A stretch of DNA of 10,066 bases from Bacteroidales bacterium UBA1216 (GTDB lineage: Bacteria > Bacteroidota > Bacteroidia > Bacteroidales > Paludibacteraceae), in NCBI GenBank assembly GCA_002309255.1, contig DBXI01000051.1, positions 1 through 10,066 on the forward strand, in the 5' to 3' direction. Position numbers and translations under genes: made by a program. Under the pieces are notes generated by a model. It was not told the origin of the DNA. It saw only the letters and a list, made by a program, of their open reading frames with translations, and searched no databases. Each line of letters opens with the position of its first letter. Position 1 is the stretch's first letter. This document shows, piece after piece, positions 6,145-10,066 of the stretch.

Positions 6145-6516
6145 ATGAATATGAATTTTTTAGCAATCAACTGGCCACATGTATGGTTCGTGACGCTGCT
6201 GGGCTTTGCGCTGGTACTCGTCCTGCTGGTGGTGCTGATATATGTGCTCAAGCTGTTCGGCGTTATCATGCAACCTCGCGTTAAGGTGGAAACACCCAAA
6301 GAGGTTCATGAGGCCGTGGGTGCTCCCCGCAAGGAAGAGAGCGAGCACATCACCCTCACCGGTGAGGCTACAGCCGCTATTGCCATGGCACTTCATCTGT
6401 ACTACAACGGTATTCATGATGAGGAGCCGACGCACGTCACTATTAAGAGAATTGAACGTAAATATTCTCCATGGAACGCTAAGATCATGGGAATGAACAA
6501 TTTGCATCGTAACTAA
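6145..6516 (+). CDS. mmdD: OadG/MmdD-family membrane subunit of the sodium-pump decarboxylase
   Basis: A 123-residue protein with one strong transmembrane helix (about residues 12-41, VWFVTLLGFALVLVLLVVLI and onward), then a hydrophilic linker rich in Lys and Glu, and a C-terminal segment AAIAMALHLYYNG followed by IKRIERKYSPWNAKIMGMN. This design is that of OadG/MmdD subunits, which assemble the complex by linking the membrane beta subunit to the cytoplasmic carboxyltransferase and biotin carrier. It lacks the Pro/Ala-rich C-terminus with terminal His residues known from some OadG proteins. Starts at 6145 or 6151 are both possible (M-N-M-N). mmdC begins one base after its stop. The symbol follows Veillonella nomenclature. 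Confidence 0.85.
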   Translation: MNMNFLAINWPHVWFVTLLGFALVLVLLVVLIYVLKLFGVIMQPRVKVETPKEVHEAVGAPRKEESEHITLTGEATAAIAMALHLYYNGIHDEEPTHVTIKRIERKYSPWNAKIMGMNNLHRN

Positions 6517-6517
6517 T

Positions 6518-7258
6518 ATGAAAGAATTTAAGTTTGTTATTGATGGTCATAAGTTTACGACGACTGTCAATGAGTTGGAAGGCAACATGGCTGAGGTAAC
6601 GGTCAATGGCACCGCCTTCAAAGTACAGATAGAGAAAGATGAGCCAGCCGCTCGTCCTACCGTTCATCAGGTAGTGAGTGCTGCTCAGCAGCCAGCCGCT
6701 GCATCTGCTGCCGGTGGTGCAGTTCAGGTGGTTAAATCGCCACTGCCGGGTTCGATCGTCAAGGTGAACGTCAAGGTAGGCGACACGGTGAAGGTAGGCG
6801 ACGAGCTGCTGACCATGGAGTCGATGAAGATGGAGAACAGCGTTAAGTCGGAGTTTGCCGGTGTGGTTAAGGCTGTTTATGCCGAGCCGGGCAAAAACGT
6901 GATGCAGGAGGACAAACTCATCGAGATCGCAGCTACCGGTGCTCCCGCTGCTGCACCCCAGCCTGCTCCTGCTCCCAAGGCTGAAGCCCCGAAACTTGCA
7001 CCTGCACCCGCTCCGGCACCCAAACCTGCCGCTGCACCCGTAGCCGGACAGAAGGTTACTTCGCCGCTGCCGGGTTCGATCGTTAAGGTTCTGGTGAGCG
7101 AAGGGCAGGTTGTGAAGAAAGGCGACATCCTTCTTATTCTCGAATCAATGAAGATGGAGAATCCTGTTCTTGCCGAGCAGGACGGTACTGTTAAGCAAGT
7201 AGCCGTCAGCGCCGGTCAGAACGTGATGCAAGATGATCTGCTGATTGTGCTCGGATAA
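6518..7258 (+). CDS. mmdC: Biotin carrier subunit with two tandem biotinyl domains
   Basis: This 246-residue protein carries the carboxyl group on biotin between MmdA and MmdB. It begins with a short N-terminal beta region (1-40), then a linker, then two biotinyl domains: about 71-138, with TMESMKMEN and biotinylated Lys104, and about 179-246, with LESMKMEN and Lys212. An Ala/Pro-rich linker of about 40 residues (139-178, PAPAPAPKPAAAP) joins them. Both domains share SPLPGSIVKV at the start and NVMQ(E/D)D near the end, and the DNA is also nearly identical there (6738 and 7061 onward), which suggests an internal duplication. Typical MmdC or similar carriers have one domain and about 120-170 residues. 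ATG 6518 follows the mmdD stop by one base. Copy 2 of the dispersed repeat follows. Confidence 0.93.
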   Translation: MKEFKFVIDGHKFTTTVNELEGNMAEVTVNGTAFKVQIEKDEPAARPTVHQVVSAAQQPAAASAAGGAVQVVKSPLPGSIVKVNVKVGDTVKVGDELLTMESMKMENSVKSEFAGVVKAVYAEPGKNVMQEDKLIEIAATGAPAAAPQPAPAPKAEAPKLAPAPAPAPKPAAAPVAGQKVTSPLPGSIVKVLVSEGQVVKKGDILLILESMKMENPVLAEQDGTVKQVAVSAGQNVMQDDLLIVLG

Positions 7259-7259
7259 A

Positions 7260-7370
7260 TAGACCGCTAACGCTGAAAGAACAAAGACCGCTTCGCTAAA
7301 AGAACAAAGACTAATTAGGCTTTAGTCTTTGAGTGAGTGAAACGAACGGTCTTTCGACTTTCGACTAAAA
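7260..7370. repeat. Dispersed structured repeat, copy 2 (between mmdC and mmdB)
   Basis: This is the shorter copy, starting two bases after the mmdC stop and ending ten bases before the mmdB ATG. The outer stem is AAAGACCG (7283-7290) with CGGTCTTT (7347-7354); the inner hairpin is AAAGACTA (7306-7313) with TAGTCTTT (7323-7330) around a 9-nt loop. It also holds an internal direct repeat, CGCT(G/A)AAAGAACAAAGAC at 7271-7288 and 7294-7311 (period 23, 17 of 18 identical). It ends with the same TTTCGAC doublet as copy 1. Copy 1 has a weaker inner hairpin but a better middle stem. No T-tract follows, so it does not look like a terminator. Confidence 0.88.
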
Positions 7371-7380
7371 CGATTAAACT

Positions 7381-8583
7381 ATGTGGACTGACATTTTAGA
7401 ATTCTTCCGTGGCATGGGATTCATGCAGATGGGAGCGGATTTCCTCGGCGCAGGTTGGCAACAACTGGTTATGCTGTTTGTATCGTTCTTCCTGCTGTAC
7501 CTTGCCATCAAGAAGCAATACGAACCGCTGCTGCTGCTGCCGATTGCTTTCGGTATGCTGCTGACCAACCTGCCCGGTGCGAACATGTTCCACTCGGAGC
7601 TGTGGTCGGCGTTCCTTGACCCGAGCAGCCCTGCGTACCACAGTTATGGTGCCATTCTGAAAGAAGGCGGCCTTCTGGACGTGCTGTATATCGGCGTGAA
7701 GGCCGGTGTTTATCCTTGCCTTATCTTCATCGGTGTGGGTGCGATGACGGATTTCGGTCCGCTGATTGCCAACCCGAAATCCCTGCTGCTCGGTGCAGCG
7801 GCACAGATAGGAATATTCATTACCTTCCTCTGCGCCAACGCGATGGGCTTCACCGAGGCACAGGCAGGCTCGATCGGCATCATCGGCGGTGCGGATGGTC
7901 CCACGAGTATCTTCCTGACCTCAAAGCTCGCGCCTGAACTGCTTGGCCCGATCGCCATCGCGGCGTACAGTTACATGGCACTGGTGCCGGTGATCCAGCC
8001 GCCTATCATGCGTCTGCTGACCACCAAGAAGGAGCGCGCTATCAAGATGAAGCAGCTGCGTGCCGTGAGCAAGACAGAGAAGATTATCTTCCCCATCATG
8101 GTCACCACCATCGTGGCACTCATCCTGCCCGACGCAGCGCCTCTGATCGGCTGCCTGATGTTAGGCAACCTGATGAAGGAGTGCGGCGTAGTAGATCGCC
8201 TGAGCAAGACAGCGCAGAACGAGCTGATGAACATCGTGGTTATCTTCTTGGGCTTGTCGGTTGGTGCAACCGCAACAGGTGCTTCGTTCCTGAACTGGCA
8301 GACGCTGATGATCCTGGCTATGGGTATCGTGGCGTTCGGCATCGGTAGTGGCGGCGGTGTGCTGCTCGCCAAGCTGATGAACGTCTTCTCGAAGGAGAAG
8401 ATCAACCCGCTGATTGGTTCAGCCGGCGTGAGTGCAGTGCCGATGGCTGCACGTGTCAGCCAGCAGGTAGGGCAAGAGGAGAACCCGGGTAACTTCCTGC
8501 TCATGCACGCCATGGGTCCGAATGTAGCCGGTGTGATCGGTTCGGCTGTTGCCGCAGGTATCCTGCTCACCATGCTCGGATAA
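7381..8583 (+). CDS. mmdB: Sodium-pumping decarboxylase beta subunit
   Basis: A 400-residue polytopic inner-membrane protein of the OadB/MmdB/GcdB family. It decarboxylates carboxybiotin on MmdC and couples this to Na+ export. Hydrophobic segments lie at about 27-42, 47-64, 103-121, 134-153, 186-206, 236-254, 281-297, 307-330 and 372-398. Family signatures include GIIGGADGPTSIFLTSKLAP (167-184 region), where Asp172 corresponds to the essential membrane Asp known from Klebsiella OadB, GATATGASFLNWQTL (295-309), and LLMHAMGPNVAGVIGSAVAAG near the C-terminus. The N-terminal MWTDILEFFRGMGF amphipathic start is family-like. It is complete and ends the operon before the terminator at 8605-8629. A structured repeat separates it from mmdC. 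Confidence 0.95.
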   Translation: MWTDILEFFRGMGFMQMGADFLGAGWQQLVMLFVSFFLLYLAIKKQYEPLLLLPIAFGMLLTNLPGANMFHSELWSAFLDPSSPAYHSYGAILKEGGLLDVLYIGVKAGVYPCLIFIGVGAMTDFGPLIANPKSLLLGAAAQIGIFITFLCANAMGFTEAQAGSIGIIGGADGPTSIFLTSKLAPELLGPIAIAAYSYMALVPVIQPPIMRLLTTKKERAIKMKQLRAVSKTEKIIFPIMVTTIVALILPDAAPLIGCLMLGNLMKECGVVDRLSKTAQNELMNIVVIFLGLSVGATATGASFLNWQTLMILAMGIVAFGIGSGGGVLLAKLMNVFSKEKINPLIGSAGVSAVPMAARVSQQVGQEENPGNFLLMHAMGPNVAGVIGSAVAAGILLTMLG

Positions 8584-8604
8584 GACGGCATCGTCATATA
8601 AAGG

Positions 8605-8629
8605 AAAAAGCGCGTTCGGGCGCTTTTTT
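8605..8629 (+). terminator. Intrinsic terminator at the end of the mmd operon, probably bidirectional
   Basis: AAAAAGCGC (8605-8613) pairs perfectly with GCGCTTTTT (8620-8628) around the loop GTTCGG, with one more T at 8629. It begins 22 bp after the mmdB stop. Because the left arm begins with a run of A, the opposite strand also has a T-tract, so it can end the converging femAB-like/murA transcript as well. Confidence 0.9.
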
Positions 8630-8685
8630 CTGTTCATAGGAATGTTGTTTTGGGGGCTTGCCTGGCTTGCAGGGCTTGCCGAGCG

Positions 8686-9729
8686 TTATGCTTTTGCTCC
8701 GGCGCGCAAGAGTGTGACGCCTGCCTTGCCTAAGCGATATAACCACGGCCGACAGATACACAGGAATCGTCCGTGCTCCACCATCGTTCCGCCGAACTCA
8801 GCCTTGAATTCCCGCACGCCATACGATACACCGGGTTCGCCGGCTCCCATCATGTCGTAGCGCTGCAGGGCGCTGGTGTTTGTCCATTGGATACCCGCCC
8901 AGGTAGCCATCACCGATGGGTACTGATCCTTATACTCGGCGTTCAGCCCGCACTCGAACCACTCATATACGCTCTTGCTGTCCGCCACGACCATCGATCC
9001 GCCGATCACCTTGTCGTTGTAGCTAACCAGCATGTACTTCCCTACTCCCTGTTTATGTGCCTCCAGGAAGAACTCCAAAGGCCATAGCGGGGTCTTCACC
9101 TTGGTTCGGTACAACTGCTGCAAGCTCTGATACCACATTCGGATTTCTGCTTCACCGATGGTTTCGGGATCAAGTACAGTCACTTGGGTCTTTTCACTTT
9201 TGCGGATCTGCCTCTTCCTGTTATCGCTCAGTTGCTCCCATAGCCGTGTCTTGTCGCAGCAATCAAGGTGGAAGTTAAGGTGCGGGCGGTACGCAAACCC
9301 CGCCTGAGTGAATGCCTCACGCCAACGGCTATAATCGTTGAAGTTGCGCGTCTCGATATATATCGCTTTGGTTTTCAGGTGCTCACGCACGGCTATCATT
9401 AGCGCTTTGACCTCCTCATCGGAGCAGTCGTCAGCCAGACAAGCTCCACCTACGATGATCGCTCTGCGCGTGAACCACTGCTTGGCGGCAGAGGGCTCTT
9501 GGGTCAGATAGCCGACACACACGCCACGCAACGCATCGGGGCTTATGGTCTCTAATCCGTGCTTCGGTTCATTTACTAACGCAAAGGCGAATGCCTCCAA
9601 CAGCTCCGGCAACGAGGCATACAAGCGGTAAGCATCCGGGCTCTGAAACCATGTACCCGTAGCGCTGTCGCGAATCAGTGCAGACCACTGATCATGATTA
9701 ATCGCGTCATATGTCGTGATGACCGTCAT
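8686..9729 (-). CDS. FemAB/GNAT-like acyltransferase
   Basis: The 347-residue protein resembles FemAB or acetyltransferase-6 proteins, which contain two GNAT-like domains. Features visible are WFQSPDAYRLY near the N-terminus, DNRKRQIRKSEK (about 169-180) like the basic RR-x-IRK motif at the domain junction, YEWFECGLNAEY (about 255-266), and the C-terminal YDMMGAGEPG and GVREFKAEFGG (about 291-314), typical of FemAB members. FemAB proteins attach amino acids to peptidoglycan precursors; the neighbouring murA supports an envelope role, but the substrate is unknown. The chosen ATG (9729, MTVITTYDAINHDQW) avoids overlap with murA; an upstream ATG at 9798 would overlap it by 26 bp. Confidence 0.82.
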   Translation of the reverse strand: MTVITTYDAINHDQWSALIRDSATGTWFQSPDAYRLYASLPELLEAFAFALVNEPKHGLETISPDALRGVCVGYLTQEPSAAKQWFTRRAIIVGGACLADDCSDEEVKALMIAVREHLKTKAIYIETRNFNDYSRWREAFTQAGFAYRPHLNFHLDCCDKTRLWEQLSDNRKRQIRKSEKTQVTVLDPETIGEAEIRMWYQSLQQLYRTKVKTPLWPLEFFLEAHKQGVGKYMLVSYNDKVIGGSMVVADSKSVYEWFECGLNAEYKDQYPSVMATWAGIQWTNTSALQRYDMMGAGEPGVSYGVREFKAEFGGTMVEHGRFLCICRPWLYRLGKAGVTLLRAGAKA

Positions 9730-9772
9730 CCGTTTGCTATCGCAGTTGCTACCTACAAGGCGAACAGCCGCA

Positions 9773-10066
9773 CTAATCGGCGCGGGTGATACGTGCACCT
9801 ATAGCGTTGAGTCGGTGCTCTATGTCGGCGTAGCCGCGGTCGATCTGGTCAATATGATCAATACGGCTCGTACCCTCTGCACTCATCGCGGCGATGAGCA
9901 TCGCAATTCCGGCACGTATATCGGGCGAGGTCATGTTGTTATGCTTGAGCTGGCGCGTGTGGTCGTGACCGATCACTACGGCTCGGTGCGGATCGCACAG
10001 GATGATCTGAGCACCCATGTCGATCAGTTTATCCACGAAGAACAGGCGGCTCTCGAACATCTTCTG
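9773..10066 (-). CDS. murA: UDP-N-acetylglucosamine 1-carboxyvinyltransferase, C-terminal part
   Basis: The last 97 residues of MurA, cut by the right window edge. MurA transfers enolpyruvate from PEP to UDP-GlcNAc, the first committed step of peptidoglycan synthesis. The segment matches the well-known E. coli C-terminus in order: MFE(S)RLFFVDKLIDMGAQI, then DIRAGIAMLIAAMSAEGTS with the substrate-site DLRA-type motif, then HIDQIDRGYADIEHRLNAIGARI. The stop is TAG (9773-9775 on the complementary strand). The catalytic Cys loop lies outside the window. It precedes the FemAB-like gene by 43 bp in the same direction, so both are probably cotranscribed and end at 8605-8629. Confidence 0.94.
   Translation of the reverse strand, partial: QKMFESRLFFVDKLIDMGAQIILCDPHRAVVIGHDHTRQLKHNNMTSPDIRAGIAMLIAAMSAEGTSRIDHIDQIDRGYADIEHRLNAIGARITRAD

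Noticed and set aside
7971..8597. Minus-strand open frame of 208 codons over mmdB
   Set aside because: Antisense to the conserved MmdB C-terminal half; Ile/Pro/Ala-rich translation reflects the complementary membrane codons.
9730..9798. N-terminal 23-residue extension of the FemAB-like protein
   Set aside because: It would overlap the murA stop, and the extra residues do not look like part of the fold; ATG at 9729 gives a natural N-terminus.

Overview
The window looks like chromosomal DNA of a member of the Bacteroidales (gut or rumen type). Three things point there: a Bacteroidetes-style promoter (TTTG with TAACTTTG, positions 465-494), A-rich leaders without clear Shine-Dalgarno sites, and an anaerobic methylmalonyl-CoA decarboxylase operon of the succinate-propionate pathway. 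I cannot fix genus or species from the sequence alone.

Layout. Positions 1-93 hold the last 30 codons of an unidentified plus-strand gene. A heptamer array and an inverted-repeat element follow, then a small lipoprotein gene (223-402) with its own terminator (429-456). A promoter then starts a plus-strand run of genes: an unknown helical protein with a TTG start (528-1397), an 11-copy 9-bp minisatellite, a long-chain acyl-CoA ligase (1521-3428) overlapping a Nudix hydrolase (3425-3982), methylmalonyl-CoA epimerase mce (4002-4415), and the sodium-pump decarboxylase genes mmdA, mmdD-like, mmdC and mmdB (4446-8583). A strong hairpin terminator (8605-8629) closes the run. Converging from the right on the minus strand are a FemAB/GNAT-like acyltransferase (8686-9729) and the 3' end of murA (9773 to the window edge).

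How the genes work together. Mce interconverts the two epimers of methylmalonyl-CoA. MmdA moves the carboxyl group from methylmalonyl-CoA to biotin on MmdC, releasing propionyl-CoA. MmdB decarboxylates carboxybiotin and exports Na+, and the MmdD-like subunit ties the complex to the membrane. No biotin carboxylase is present, so a decarboxylase pump fits better than an ATP-dependent propionyl-CoA carboxylase. The acyl-CoA ligase and Nudix genes lie upstream in the same direction; their functional link to the pump is not shown by the sequence.

Most unusual points. (1) The biotin carrier MmdC has two tandem biotinyl domains, each with an intact ESMKMEN site. (2) A structured 111-141 bp repeat occurs twice as direct copies that exactly bracket the mmdD-mmdC gene pair. 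(3) Three unrelated short tandem arrays (7-, 9- and 8-bp units) sit in intergenic gaps; the 9-bp array abuts a start codon and keeps an open frame into it, and the 8-bp array absorbs the stop codon of mce and the start codon of mmdA. I found no phage, insertion sequence, CRISPR array, tRNA or rRNA. No gene-free stretch exceeds about 140 bp.
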